Source: Leptoclinus maculatus
Taxonomy: Eukaryota > Chordata > Actinopteri > Perciformes > Stichaeidae
Direction: 5' to 3'
NCBI GenBank assembly: GCA_032191485.1
Contig: JAVDOI010000011.1
Location: 5,188,298-5,252,297, forward strand
Length of the DNA: 64,000 bases
Numbering within the stretch: the stretch's first letter is position 1; each line of letters begins with the position of its first letter. Shown in pieces: positions 11,289 to 22,385 of the stretch. The notes under the pieces were generated by a model, which saw nothing but the letters and a program-made list of their open reading frames with translations, was not told the origin of the DNA and did no database searches. The translations under genes were made by a program, and so were the position numbers.

Positions 11289-14200
11289 ACCCGCCCTCCT
11301 CAGACACCAGCTGTCACCGCACACATCAGCCTCTCGTCACTGCTGCGAGGACCCGCCCAGGATGTCCATTGGTCTGTCAGACGTCACCACACCTGGGGGG
11401 GAGGGTGGAGCAAGACACATCACATGACTTGCCATGAAGCAGGAGACTCAAGACTTCATGATCTCCACTTGGTTTGCTGCATTTATGTCATGGAGAAAAT
11501 CAGAGTGGCAGTACGATATGTAACTTGTATGCAAACATTGTGATGGGGGGGGTCTCCAGTCGTTGATGGTTATTTTAACTAAAGCAACCAAAGTTTTGGT
11601 TCTTGGGGTCCGAGTTTCTGGTAGTACTTCCCAATGCCATAGAAACGTATCAACTAGCACCGATAGTCCTTAATTCAGTTAACAGCTGTTGGTAGTATTA
11701 GGATTCTTTCTGACCAGTAAAGAAATGTATCTAGTAGTAAGTATATGACATCTCAAATGGTTTTAAATACTTTATCGGTCTACTTTTACAAATCTTTACG
11801 AAGAAAAAGTAAAGTCGAATGTGCTAAAAGGACTTTTAGCTGCTTTTTTTTTTTAGCTCCTGACAGTTTGGTCCTGGGACTATTTTTCTGAAAAGCGTTG
11901 AAGCATTGACGGATCTTTGAGCAGATTTTAAGCATTTTGATTACAAAATCATTACATTTGTTTGATGAATGTATGATTATTTATATGCGACTACAGATAT
12001 TTTCTTTGTTGGTATTAGTATTAGTAATGTAGACATCTTTGCTAAAAGTTTAATTAACCACTTTTAAAAGGTGACATGAAGAAGCATTTGTTTGCTCCTA
12101 TTTTCCCATGACATGAATGCAGCACCGACCAGTTAAGCTAAAATCACTCCCGTCAGCCACAACTCATCCTCTTGCTGCCTCGACTGCATTTCATCTTAAA
12201 AAAAACATGGCCGCAGTTTAGAAATATGGAGAAAAAGGAATCGTCGTCACTGTTCGTCTTCATCACCAACTCAAGACTTTTCACTCGTCTTCTGAGAGAG
12301 AAAAAACACATTTGGACTTTTTAATTTCAGGACTGTTTCTTTTGTTGAACTTTGTTCTTCGTGTTTTTTTTGTTTTTCCTTCATGCGGAGGAATCTTACT
12401 GGACAGCTCGAGGACTGGCATTTTAGACGCTCGTCGCGCGTTCTTTCTTTGGGACGTCGTACTGTCTCTCGCTTCAGTGAGTCACCGTTTGTTTGAAGCG
12501 GCCTGATGGAGGCGATCGCTTATTTTATTCTGTCAGTCAAACATTCATTCAACATCCTGGATGCGTCACACCTTCTGACTGATTTTAAAACTCATTCACA
12601 AGTCTCAAAACAAGTTTGTTCGTGTTCTTTTTGTTTAAAAAAAAAAAAAAAAAAAAAAAAGGTGTATACATACATGTTTGTGAGACACTGCTGTTCACGT
12701 TTTTGCTCGGATGAAAAAGAATGTGTTGTATTCCAAGAAAAAAAAAACGATGTATTGACTCTCGGTGTGACCTTAGAGCTGTTTGTGAAAGTCTGAGTGT
12801 CCTTTTCATTTGTTTCTATCGTTCAGCATTTATTTTTTTTATCTATTTTGGCAATATTTGTCAAATAAGATGTACACACAGTTGGCAACTTTGAACTTTG
12901 TTTCCTATGAGCTTCTCGTGTGAAAGCACTGCTTTTAAGTCGTCTTAAGCTTTAGTTTTGAGGACAAATGCTCGTGATTTTGAGATTTCTGATGGCACTT
13001 AAAGGCACCATTTGACTGAAGATGCTCATATGAAACAGTTGATTTTTAGGATGTAGGTGAATATAATTGTTGCAGAAATCCTCCAGACATTTCTGTATCT
13101 GTGTCTTTCTCTCTCCGTTTTTCACTCGTTCAGTTTGCTGCATGGGGGGTATGGCATGTCCTGAGGGATTATGGGTAATAAATGCTGTGGAGAGGAGCCA
13201 GTATCTGGTCCACATTGCTGCAGTTTCTTTGAAACCCAAAGGCATGTTGGCTACAGGAAGTGGTAGCCTGACCATGTTTGGCATCAGCGCAGCCAGACGG
13301 AGAGTTTCCTGAATATCACTATGACTGTTACTGAGTAACTAATTTATCTCTGGTGGTCCTTTGATGTTTGCTTGTATTGTATCGATGAGGTGCCAACACT
13401 GCCAGCACTGATTTTAAACGCAGAGAACAACCTTTGTCTGTGGTTTAACTGACCCTTTTTCTTAACTGGTGAGTCAGAGCTGAGGGTTTGATTAGCACGT
13501 TAGCATGATGTCCACGAGGCTGAGGAGGGAGACCCACGTTTCAACCCTCGGCTGCGTTTCTCTTTGGTGGAAGTTTCAGTCGCAGTGTAGTTTCATTTCC
13601 TGCTGGCAGGTGAAATGAGGGCAGGTGAGGAGGTTAGACGCGCGAGTCTGTCCTCTTAATCTCTCCTCCTCGGCCCTGCCGTCTGGTGTCAAGACGGAGG
13701 TCACGGTGTCGCGGTTGTGATTTGGAAATGCGGGACGGAGAGATTTCCAACCAGCGCTAAGCTTTAGCTGTGAAGCTAGTCAAACGTTTCAGCAGGTGTT
13801 CTATTATCAGAACCTCTTTGGCTCGTTACCTGTGAGATGTTTAAAGGCCAATAAAGACAAAGTAGTGCTTTTCTTTCACCAATCAATGTACATTTCCCTG
13901 CCAGAATCAAAGTTGATTGCAGTCTTTTTTGTCAGTCAAGTGGACGGTTTGAAATCAAAGTTTTCGAACGAGTCGAGGGGTTTTTTGTGCGTCTGTGAGT
14001 GCTCGAGGAGAACGCGAGGGAGGGAGCGGCGTGTTCGTCAGGACGGTAAAGTTCGTGGGGGTTGATGTAAAAAGATGTTATTTGCACAGCATTCACAGAA
14101 TGCAGCCCTTTTGTGTTTTTTTTTTTTTCATTTGTTATTTCTAAAAATTAAGCACTACTTCTATACAGATATAAATATATAGTGTACATACAAAAAAAAA

Positions 14201-14640
14201 AAAAAAAAACCACCCGAAGGAATGAATGTCAGAATTGTTTAAATTATTTCAAACATTATGTTTGGCCCCCTTTGGTTCATTATATTTGTGATGCCCTGAG
14301 AATGTGTTTTTTTTTTTTTTATTATTATAAATATTGCTATAACTATCATAACCATTATTTTGTGTGATAATGACAATAATAATCCTTTTGTATCTACTCA
14401 CAAACTGTAAAAACCAGCTGTAGACGTTAGTCTGGCACTGTGTGTGTGGCTAATCAAACATGAACCTGCTCTGTTTCCTACATTTATTTTTGTCGCTCTG
14501 TGTAATATAAGCTAATATAGAAGCAGTACTGTAGTAAGCTTGCATGGCAAAAGAGAACATAATAGTATGAATAACATGATGTATTGTTTATATTATTTGT
14601 GCCATGAAGAAAGCAGCAATAATAAAAGTTTTGCGTGGAG
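11289..14640 (+). other. fam13b: fam13b 3' untranslated region
   Basis: AT-rich sequence without coding after the fam13b TAG, with poly(A)/poly(T) runs (A24 near 12637-12660, A17 near 14192-14209). A consensus AATAAA at 14621-14626 is followed by a G/T-rich stretch (TTTTGCGTGGAGGTTTT), the layout of a vertebrate poly(A) site. Earlier AATAAA words (for example 13170 and 13850 regions) could give shorter forms. The length, about 3.3 kb, is inferred. Confidence 0.65.
14621..14626 (+). terminator. Polyadenylation signal AATAAA, fam13b
   Basis: AATAAA followed within 20 bases by a GT-rich element. It is the best candidate 3' end for fam13b. Confidence 0.6.
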
Positions 14641-15707
14641 GTTTTACAGTATCGGGTCATGGGTAATGTGCGGGATTGATTTTTGTGTGTGAATAATTGA
14701 GATACAATACTATTTTTTTGTTTTCAGCCGAACACACACACACACACATTGTCACAAACTCTGCTCGAACGGTGTGTTTGTACCACTGTTGTCAGCATAA
14801 TGTTCATGTTGGCGCTGCTGAAAAACCAAAATAAGAGTAACATTTTAAGGTGAATAGGGATTGTAAAGCCAGCCAGATGTGTCGTATCTGAAAACATTTC
14901 AGTATTTATCATCATTCAAAAAGTGGAAACAATCCATCATCAATCTCTGAAGGGCTTTTCTTTTGAGTTTTTAGATAATATTTTTGTCAAACAAGGTGAG
15001 CGGTTGGTTTGTTTGGCGCCTCAGTTTCTCTAAAACAACTTTGTTTTACATTGTGCCTGCAACAGAGTGGTCAAATTCACGTCGTAAACTGTAATGTATC
15101 TCGTCTCCGTGGGTGTGCCGTCTGTTTCATCTCACTCCTACCCATCCGACATGCATGGTTGTTTCTCACATCTGGAATTCGCAGCAGACGTTTCTGTCGA
15201 AGATGTCTCGCTGGTCATAGCTCCTCTCAGAAAAACAGACGTGATGAGAAATATTTTACTGTAAAGTCTCGAGTGTCATTTTTGACTCTTTAAATCTCTT
15301 TTAAAGGACAAATAGTCACGTTACTTACAGAAGCTTTGGAGACGGTTAGAAATAAGATTCTTTGCGACATCTTTGATATTGAATTTTGCTGTGAATCCCT
15401 TTGACCAGAGAGGTTTCTTCCTCCTGCAGGTCGTGCACAGGTAATACTGTGTTTTATCACATCGATATATTGTATGCGTGTATGTATCTATAAATGTTTT
15501 CTTACTTTGTGAATGCTTTTTTTTCTGGCTTTTTTTTTTTCTTCATTAACAAAAAGGCTGAGGAAATACAATCAGTAACAAACATTTACACGTGAAAAAT
15601 AAAATTTACAAGCTTGCCACATCAGTTCTCTTGATTCTTAAGTCTTAAATGAAACTGTTGACAGTGTGGTGTAAAGAGACCTGGTTAAAACCTACCAAAT
15701 GACAAAT
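14641..15707. other. Spacer between fam13b and the TRIM array
   Basis: No gene recognised. It has an ordinary AT-rich composition, with a short (CA)n at 14733-14748. The last 50 bases before the array contain ACCTGGTTAAA, a word shared with the sequence just after the array at 29790. Confidence 0.6.
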
Positions 15708-16129
15708 GAGAGCAATTTTTACAGATATATTATTTGCATGATATAGTGGTATGACGTGTAATGATAAATGTTATACTTTAGACTGAGGGTGTCTGAACGG
15801 TCTTAAAAAGTATAAAATGTTGATAATTAAGGCCCTTAAAAAAATCTTAAACGCCATTTTGTAGCTTGTTTTTAATATATTTATGTTGTCGAATCATAAA
15901 GACGCACATAGTCTGCTCCTGATTCTGTTTTATATATCTCAGTCGTTGTGGAGTCGGGCGCATGAGCCTCGTTTCCATCCTGACGGGTAGCTATGAACGG
16001 ATGTAGACGTTTAACATCCTCGTGCACATTGACAGTTGTAGACCTGTCAATGAGAAGAACGGCAAATAAGAAGTGCAACTTCCACGACTGTGTTGCATCA
16101 GAGAAGTTTTTTAGGACATAATATACAAC

Positions 16130-16374
16130 ACCTTGATTGTTTTGGATTCATTGGAAACTATGACTCTTTTATGGCATTTTTACAAAGTAGGACTCTTTAG
16201 GACGTACATAGTATGACTTTTTTATGGCAATTTTTTATTTTTTTTTAAAAGAGGCAACATTAGAAAAGTTGTGTCACAGTCCAAATACTTATGCCCCAAA
16301 TACTTACTATGACTGTTTCCTTTTTCATCATACTATACTATGACTTCTTCATGACTTTTTTCGACATACTATAC
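16130..16374. repeat. Short dispersed repeat block, ACTATGACT type
   Basis: Several degenerate copies of words such as ACTATGACTcTTTTATGGCA, ACATAGTATGACTTTTTTATGGCA and CATACTATACTATGACTTC follow each other. They resemble a decayed minisatellite common in fish DNA. The same block recurs in units 2 and 3 at equivalent positions. Confidence 0.6.
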
Positions 16375-16700
16375 CAGGGGTGTCCAAACTACGGCCCGCG
16401 GGCAAATTGCGGCAGCAAATTCTAAAAATATAATGGAATATGACCCGGACACGAAACTTGCGCTTGACTGTATTGCACTTCTTAGTTTTAACACTAAGTG
16501 GAGTTACTGTCTTGAACAAGGCAGCTTCTCCACAAAATAAGAGCAATCAGAGAAAAGTTTTGGCGGATGACCAAAAATGTCCGAATCAAAGAAATGCGAG
16601 ATAGCAAGTGAGTGTAGAAAATGTCAGACATGGTGGGAAAAATGAATATTTCTTCATAGAAGTCACGGGGAAGTGTAATTTGAATAGTTGTGGAGAGTAG
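16375..16700 (+). mobile_element. hAT transposon relic, unit 1
   Basis: It starts with CAGGGGTGTCCAAACTACGG then CCCGCGGGC, a terminal sequence of the hAT type. Downstream on the plus strand, from the ATG at 16577, the frame reads MSESKKCEIASECRKCQTWWE. After a frame change it continues NEYFFIEVTGKC, which resembles the N-terminus of BED-finger hAT transposases. It is broken by stop codons and a frameshift and lacks the catalytic part. Confidence 0.55.
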
Positions 16701-17029
16701 TAGTAGTAGATACAAGATATATTGTGTAAATATTATTTAATATTTCTCAAAAGAAAAAGTAAATAAAAGCTAGTTTAATAAACATGAAACACCTAATTGA
16801 TTTTACAGGGGTTATGTAATTAGATGCAAAGGTAGCCCGAGTAAAGATTACTGTCAAAGTACATTTTATGTCTAAGGAAGAAATATTCAAGTAAAATTTA
16901 CTTGAATATTTTGGATAAAAAAACTTGAGAATTCCTGAGTAAAAATTACAAAGAATTTCTGTGTGGAAATTGTTACCTAGCTTTTTTTAAGTAAATGTCA
17001 CTGATTCTCTTTTTCAGTGTACAGTTGTG

Positions 17030-17165
17030 ACCCTGATTTGTCTTTTCTCCATCATTTGACTGGGTGGATATGGGATGTACTGTATCAGGATCAAGTGTCA
17101 CATCCACTGCAGACTGCTGGACCCTCTTCAGCTCGGATTCAAACAGCTTCTTCATCTGTTCACAA
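17030..17165 (-). pseudogene. TRIM coiled-coil/PRY fragment, unit 1
   Basis: On the minus strand the frame reads MKKLFESELKRVQQSAVDV then TLDPDTVHP. This matches the end of the coiled coil and the start of PRY in the intact TRIM gene of the same unit. It then diverges (ISTQSNDGEKTNQG) and stops shortly after. No RING, B-box or SPRY accompanies it. It lies about 0.5 kb beyond the 3' end of the intact gene. It is best read as debris of a second TRIM gene; a 3' alternative exon is possible but unsupported. Confidence 0.7.
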
Positions 17166-17691
17166 TCGCAGTCTTTACCTCTGAGATGTAGTACAGTAAA
17201 AAGTACATTAAAGTACATTATTTACCTCTGAGATGTAGTACAGTAAAAAGTAGCATAAAGTGCAAATACACAAATAAAGTATCTCAAAATTGTACTTGAC
17301 TAAATGTAAAATCCAAAAGACATCCAGTTAAAAGTTTCTTTGTTTTTATTCTGTTGAGGATTTGTTCACTTTATTCAGCCTATAAAACAGTACAGAGAGG
17401 AGGACGATACAAAACGTTTGCTTGTTATTCCTGAGTACATTGTTTTTGATGATTCAACAGTCTTGAAGGCAGGTTATGCAGTTATTAGAATTAATTTGAC
17501 TACATTAGATAATATCAATCAGTGGCTTAAAACCTGTGTGTTGGAGTAGTAGAACAACATTTACAGACAAATAGAAAGAACCCATTGATCATAATGTGAA
17601 AAATCAGTAAAGTATACACTGTAAATCACCAATAATATAGATTTGTTACATTAAATGAAAGAGTCTCTCTGTAGAAAATCAAGTGTTTGTT

Positions 17692-19335
17692 CTACTCAGT
17701 GTGATTGACAGGAGAGATGATCAGAGGAGCAGAGTTTTTACCACCATCATTAAGACATGGACTAAAGAATGGGTAGAGTTTCTCAGCGAAGCAGCAGCCA
17801 GTAAAGGAGTAGATAAGAGCTGCAGCATCAACGTCATGAAAGGAGACCAGACCCTCCTCATAATCCACAAACACCCCCACCTTCTCAGGCTGAGACTTCA
17901 GAGAGAGAAGGACTGATGGGCTAGCAGCAGCTTTGTACTCATTCTTATTCCTCAAACATATTGTCCAGTAACCATTCTGAGGCTTCAGTGTGATGCTTCC
18001 CTTCCTGTTGATCGACTCTCTGGCCACTCCTAAAGTCCACTTAGGCTTCCCTTTAACCTCAACCTCGTAGTAAAATCTTCCTGAAGAGAAACTCTGCTTT
18101 GCTAAGACATCAACAGTATCAAATCTCTCTGGATTGTCTGGAAGATTCTTCTTCACATCACCGCATTTAACTTGTTTTCCATCATGAGACAGGATGAGGT
18201 AAGGATTTGCTGTATCAGGATCAAGTGTCACATCCACTGCAGACTGCTGGACCCTCTTCAGCTCGGCCTCAGTGAGCAGCTTCTTCATGTGTTTACTGAG
18301 CTTCTCCTCCAGCTGATTCACAGCTCTCACCACAGTCCCCTCATATGAAGGTAGACTGACTCGGACTCCTGTCCAGTCCTTGGTGGGTGGAACAGTGTTC
18401 AGGGTCCTGAAGCTCTGGAGGAGGTGGAGGTGGTCTTCAGAGCGTGAGAGCTGCTCCACCTCAGTGCTTCTCTTCTTCAGCTCAGAGATTTCCTGTTCCA
18501 GCTCTTTGATGAAGCCTTCAGCCTGTTTCTCTGTCTTTCTCTGCTTCTCTTTGATCGTGTCGATGAGCTCGGCCTGGCTTCTCTCAACCGACTCCTTCAG
18601 AGCGGTGAAGACCTGAACACCATCTGCTATCTCTCTGTCTGCATCTTCCTCACTGAGCTCCACTGAGTGTTTGATCTCCTGAATCTTCAGTCGTCTCTTC
18701 TGGAGCATCTGCTGAATTTCAGCCTCAGTTTCCTCCAGTTCGGCCTTCTTTCCTTCACATTCTTCTTCCAGAGGAACAACATCATGCGTCTTGTGGTCTG
18801 AATAAGTGCAGCGCATGCAGACACACATCTGGTCGGTCTTACAGAACAGCTCCAGCAGTTTATCGTGCTTCGTACACATCCTGTCTTCCAGGTTCTCCAC
18901 AGGGTCGATGAGCTGATGTCTTTTCAGACCTGACATTGTCAGATGAGGCTCCAGGTGAGTCTCACAGTAGGAGACCAGACACACCAGGCAGGACTTCAGG
19001 GCCTTCAGTTTGGTTCCAGTGCAGACGTCACAGGGAACCTCTCCTGGTTTGGCAGCTTGTTGCTCTGAGCTGCTGCTGCTGGCTTTCTGTTGAGCTGACT
19101 GTCTGAACTGAGCAGCCATCTCAGAGATGAAAGTATTGACCTGAAGCTCAGGTCTGGTGGAGAAACGCTTTTTACAGTTGGGACACTGAGACCGGACATT
19201 AACGTTCCAGTGTTCAGTGATGCAGTTCTTACAGAAGTTGTGTCCACATGGTGTGCTGACTGGATCGGTGAACACATCCAGACAGATGGAGCACAGAAAC
19301 TGATCTTCAGTCAGCAGACAGCTGGCAGTAGACAT
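17692..19335 (-). CDS. Bloodthirsty-like TRIM E3 ubiquitin ligase, copy 1
   Basis: Single coding exon of 547 residues. The C3HC4 RING is visible: C15, C18, C30, H32, C35, C38, C51, C54. A B-box region follows (about 100-195; CDVC..CLVC..CETH, then CTKHDKLLELFC..CMRC..HKTH), then a coiled coil (about 195-310, Glu/Lys/Gln rich), then PRY-SPRY (from LDPDTANP near 375 to the end). The MSTASCLL start, the CSICLDVFTDPVSTPCGHNFC RING and the FSPCLNDGG..APLIISP tail resemble fish bloodthirsty (btr) and TRIM39-like proteins. The frame is open 12 codons further upstream, but CCTCAG/AGTGTAGATATG at 19333-19350 is a splice acceptor, so the ATG at 19335 is the likely start. The 5' non-coding exon ends at 20022 with GTGAGT. 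A poly(A) signal lies at 17345-17350. It differs from copies 2 and 3 mostly in SPRY. RING-dependent ubiquitin ligase activity is inferred from the family. Confidence 0.93.
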   Translation of the reverse strand: MSTASCLLTEDQFLCSICLDVFTDPVSTPCGHNFCKNCITEHWNVNVRSQCPNCKKRFSTRPELQVNTFISEMAAQFRQSAQQKASSSSSEQQAAKPGEVPCDVCTGTKLKALKSCLVCLVSYCETHLEPHLTMSGLKRHQLIDPVENLEDRMCTKHDKLLELFCKTDQMCVCMRCTYSDHKTHDVVPLEEECEGKKAELEETEAEIQQMLQKRRLKIQEIKHSVELSEEDADREIADGVQVFTALKESVERSQAELIDTIKEKQRKTEKQAEGFIKELEQEISELKKRSTEVEQLSRSEDHLHLLQSFRTLNTVPPTKDWTGVRVSLPSYEGTVVRAVNQLEEKLSKHMKKLLTEAELKRVQQSAVDVTLDPDTANPYLILSHDGKQVKCGDVKKNLPDNPERFDTVDVLAKQSFSSGRFYYEVEVKGKPKWTLGVARESINRKGSITLKPQNGYWTICLRNKNEYKAAASPSVLLSLKSQPEKVGVFVDYEEGLVSFHDVDAAALIYSFTGCCFAEKLYPFFSPCLNDGGKNSAPLIISPVNHTE

Positions 19336-20015
19336 ATCTACACTCTGAGGACACAAAGTGTGAAAAAACAAAACTGTTATTACATCTTTAGGAGCCGCAA
19401 CAGCGTGTGTCAGGTACTGTTTTCACATGGTCTCTGTGTGTGTGCCATCATGGTAACATGTGGTCCTGGAGACACCTACTGTAGAGGGAACCATTACAGA
19501 AGAGGGTTTGAGTACTTTAGAAAGGTGCTTACAAAATATAATTAGAATAGAATAATACTGCTACTACCCTGCTGCTTATATATTGTTATTAGAGGGAATT
19601 TATATAATTTGTAAGGAGCCTAAACAATTCCACTTTTATAATGAACACATTACTATTTACTGTGACATATTTGGACCTCAGTTTGAATTTAAGTTGAACT
19701 TCCTGTCTGAGTAGAAGACAAAGACAGACAGCAGTAACTACAGAAACAGTGACGTTTAGAGGAAAGGGTTTCAAGTTCAAGGATATTTACCAACAGTTAT
19801 GTAAGTTATAAAACATCAACGTTGTACCTCTATAATCAATAAATAAATCCACACATTAAATCAGATGCTGTTCTCTGTGTTTGCACAATCCAAAGGGAGT
19901 AACAGCGAGGCTAGTTAGCTTCTAGCAGTTTATCTGCTGTTACTTTGTTCTTTGTTATGGATCCTGGTTTGAACTCACTTTTGACCAAATATTGAGTTTC
20001 TTTGTAGAACAGTTT

Positions 20016-20130
20016 ACTCACCAACGTGTGTCAGAGACTCTGCTGGATTCCGTTGAATGTTTCTTTAGAGAGAAACAGAGAGACTTGTCTCGACTGTCGC
20101 TCAGACTAACTTTCACTTTCACTTCAGGAG
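20016..20130 (-). promoter_or_regulatory. TRIM copy 1 leader exon with ISRE/IRF-type element
   Basis: On the minus strand, GAAAGTGAAAGT (20109-20120) matches the ISRE/IRF-element consensus GAAANNGAAA. It stands about 90 bases before a strong donor (G/GTGAGT, exon end 20022), which would pair with the acceptor just before the TRIM ATG. The transcription start is not known and no TATA box was seen. Confidence 0.6.
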
Positions 20131-21055
20131 AAGTGACTCTGCAGCTCTCCTCCTCTTTCACAGTTGCTCCTCCTCTCAGTGAAGCTCTGTGAATGAGCTT
20201 TTATTGCCTCTTTGAGAAATACCCTGACATTCAAACATGAGTTTGACTTTTTCCTTCTTATTCCTTTATTTTGTGTGTGTTTTAAACGTTATATCTGAAA
20301 TACTGTATGTTTTTTTTATTTACACATTTTAAAGGTTTGTGTGTATTTCTTTAAACATCCTGTTGCTGCTGAGAGCAATTTTTACAGAGATATATTATTT
20401 GCATGATATAGTGGTATAACGTGTAATGATAAATGTTATACTTTAGACTGAGGGTGTCTGAACGGTCTTAAAAAGTATAAAATGTTGATAATTAAGGCCC
20501 TTAAAAAAAATCTTAAACGCCATTTTGTAGCTTGTTTTTAATATGTTTATGTTGTCGAATCATAAAGACGCACATAGTCTGCTCCTGATTCTGTTTTATA
20601 TATCTCAGTCGTTGTGGAGTCGGGCGCATGAGCCTCGTTTCCATCCTGACGGGTAGCTATGAACGGATGTAGACGTTTAACATCCTCGTGCACATTGACA
20701 GTTGTAGACCTGTAGACCTGTCAATGAGAAGAACGGCAAATAAGAAGTGCAACTTCCACGACTGTGTTGCATCAGAGAAGTTTTTTAGGACATAATATAC
20801 AACACCTTGATTGTTTTGGATTCATTGGATACTATGACTCTTTTATGGCATTTTTACAAAGTAGGACTCTTTAGGACGTACATAGTATGACTTTTTTATG
20901 GCAATTTTTTATTTTTTATTTTTTTTTAAAAGAGGCAACATTAGAAAAGTTGTGTCACAGTCCAAATACTTATGCCCCAAATACTTACTATGACTGTTTC
21001 CTTTTTCATCATACTATACTATGACTTCTTCATGACTTTTTTCGACATACTATAC

Positions 21056-21381
21056 CAGGGGTGTCCAAACTACGGCCCGCGGGCCAATTGCGGCAGCAAA
21101 TTCTAAAAATATAATGGAATATGACCCGGACACGAAACTTGCGCTTGACTGTATTGCACTTCTTAGTTTTAACACTAAGTGGAGTTACTGTCTTGAACAA
21201 GGCAGCTTCTCCACAAAATAAGAGCAATCAAAGAAAAGTTTTGGCGGATGACCAAAAATGTCAGAATCAAAGAAATGCGAGATAGCAAGTGAATGTAGAA
21301 AATGTCAGACATGGTGGGAAAAATGAATATTTCTTCATAGAAGTCACGGGGAAGTGTAATTTGAATAGTTGTGTAGAGTAG
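21056..21381 (+). mobile_element. hAT transposon relic, unit 2
   Basis: Same relic as in unit 1, with terminal CAGGGGTGTCCAAACTACGG and the GCCCGCGGGCCAA word intact, then the broken BED-type N-terminus. It was carried along by duplication of the whole unit, not by fresh transposition. Confidence 0.55.
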
Positions 21382-21710
21382 TAGTAGTAGATACAAGATA
21401 TATTGTGTAAATATTATTTAATATTTCTCAAAAGAAAAAGTAAATAAAAGCTAGTTTAATAAACATGAAACACCTAATTGATTTTACAGGGGTTATGTAA
21501 TTAGATGCAAAGGTAGCCTGAGTAAAGATTACTGTCAAAGTACATTTTATGTCTAAGGAAGAAATATTCAAGTAAAATTTACTTGAATATTTTGGATAAA
21601 AAAACTTGAGAATTCCTGAGTAAAAATTACAAAGAATTTCTGTGTGGAAATTGTTACCTAGCTTTTTTTAAGTAAATGTCACTGATTCTCTTTTTCAGTG
21701 TACAGTTGTG

Positions 21711-21846
21711 ACCCTGATTTGTCTTTTCTCCATCATTTGACTGGGTGGATATGGGATGTACTGTATCAGGATCAAGTGTCACATCCACTGCAGACTGCTG
21801 GACCCTCTTCAGCTCGGATTCAAACAGCTTCTTCATCTGTTCACAA
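21711..21846 (-). pseudogene. TRIM coiled-coil/PRY fragment, unit 2
   Basis: Copy of the unit 1 fragment with the same translated residues across the matched part. Confidence 0.7.
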
Positions 21847-22385
21847 TCGCAGTCTTTACCTCTGAGATGTAGTACAGTAAAAAGTACATTAAAGTACATT
21901 ATTTACCTCAGATGTAGTACAGTAAAAAGTAGCATAAAGTGCAAATACACAAATAAAGTATCTCAAAATTGTACTTAAATACAGTACTTGACTAAATGTA
22001 AAATCCAAAAGACATCCAGTTAAAAGTTTCTTTGTTTTTATTCTGTTGAGGATTTGTTCACTTTATTCAGCCTATAAAACAGTCTGCAGAGAGGACGACG
22101 ATACAAAACGTTTGCTTCTTATTCCTGAGTACATCGTTTTTGATGATTCAACAGTCTTGAAGGCAGGTTATGCAGTTATTAGAATTAATTAGACTACATT
22201 GGGTAATATCAATCAGTGGCTTAAAACCTGTGTGTTGGAGTAGTAGAACAACATTTACAGACAAATAGAAAGAACCCATTGATCATAATGTGAAAAATCA
22301 GTAAAGTATACACTGTAAATCACCAATAATATAGATTTGTTACATTAAATGAAAGAGTCTCTCTGTAGAAAATCAAGTGTTTGTT

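Larger units (their letters stand above)
15708..20370. repeat. TRIM tandem unit 1 (about 4.66 kb)
   Basis: First of three direct repeats that begin GAGAGCAATTTTTACAG. The unit contains, in plus-strand order: an AT-rich start, a TACTATGAC-type short repeat block (about 16130-16375), a hAT relic, a TRIM PRY fragment, the intact TRIM coding exon and its 5' leader. The next copy begins at 20371 with the same sequence. Confidence 0.92.

Noticed and set aside
15009..15293. 94-codon plus-strand frame between fam13b and the TRIM array
   Set aside because: Not recognised, no supporting signals, and composition like the surrounding non-coding DNA.
19336..19371. Twelve extra N-terminal codons (MFFHTLCPQSVD) on the TRIM protein
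   Set aside because: They cross a good splice acceptor (TTTGTGTCCTCAG) and do not resemble family N-termini; the ATG just inside the exon fits bloodthirsty-type starts.
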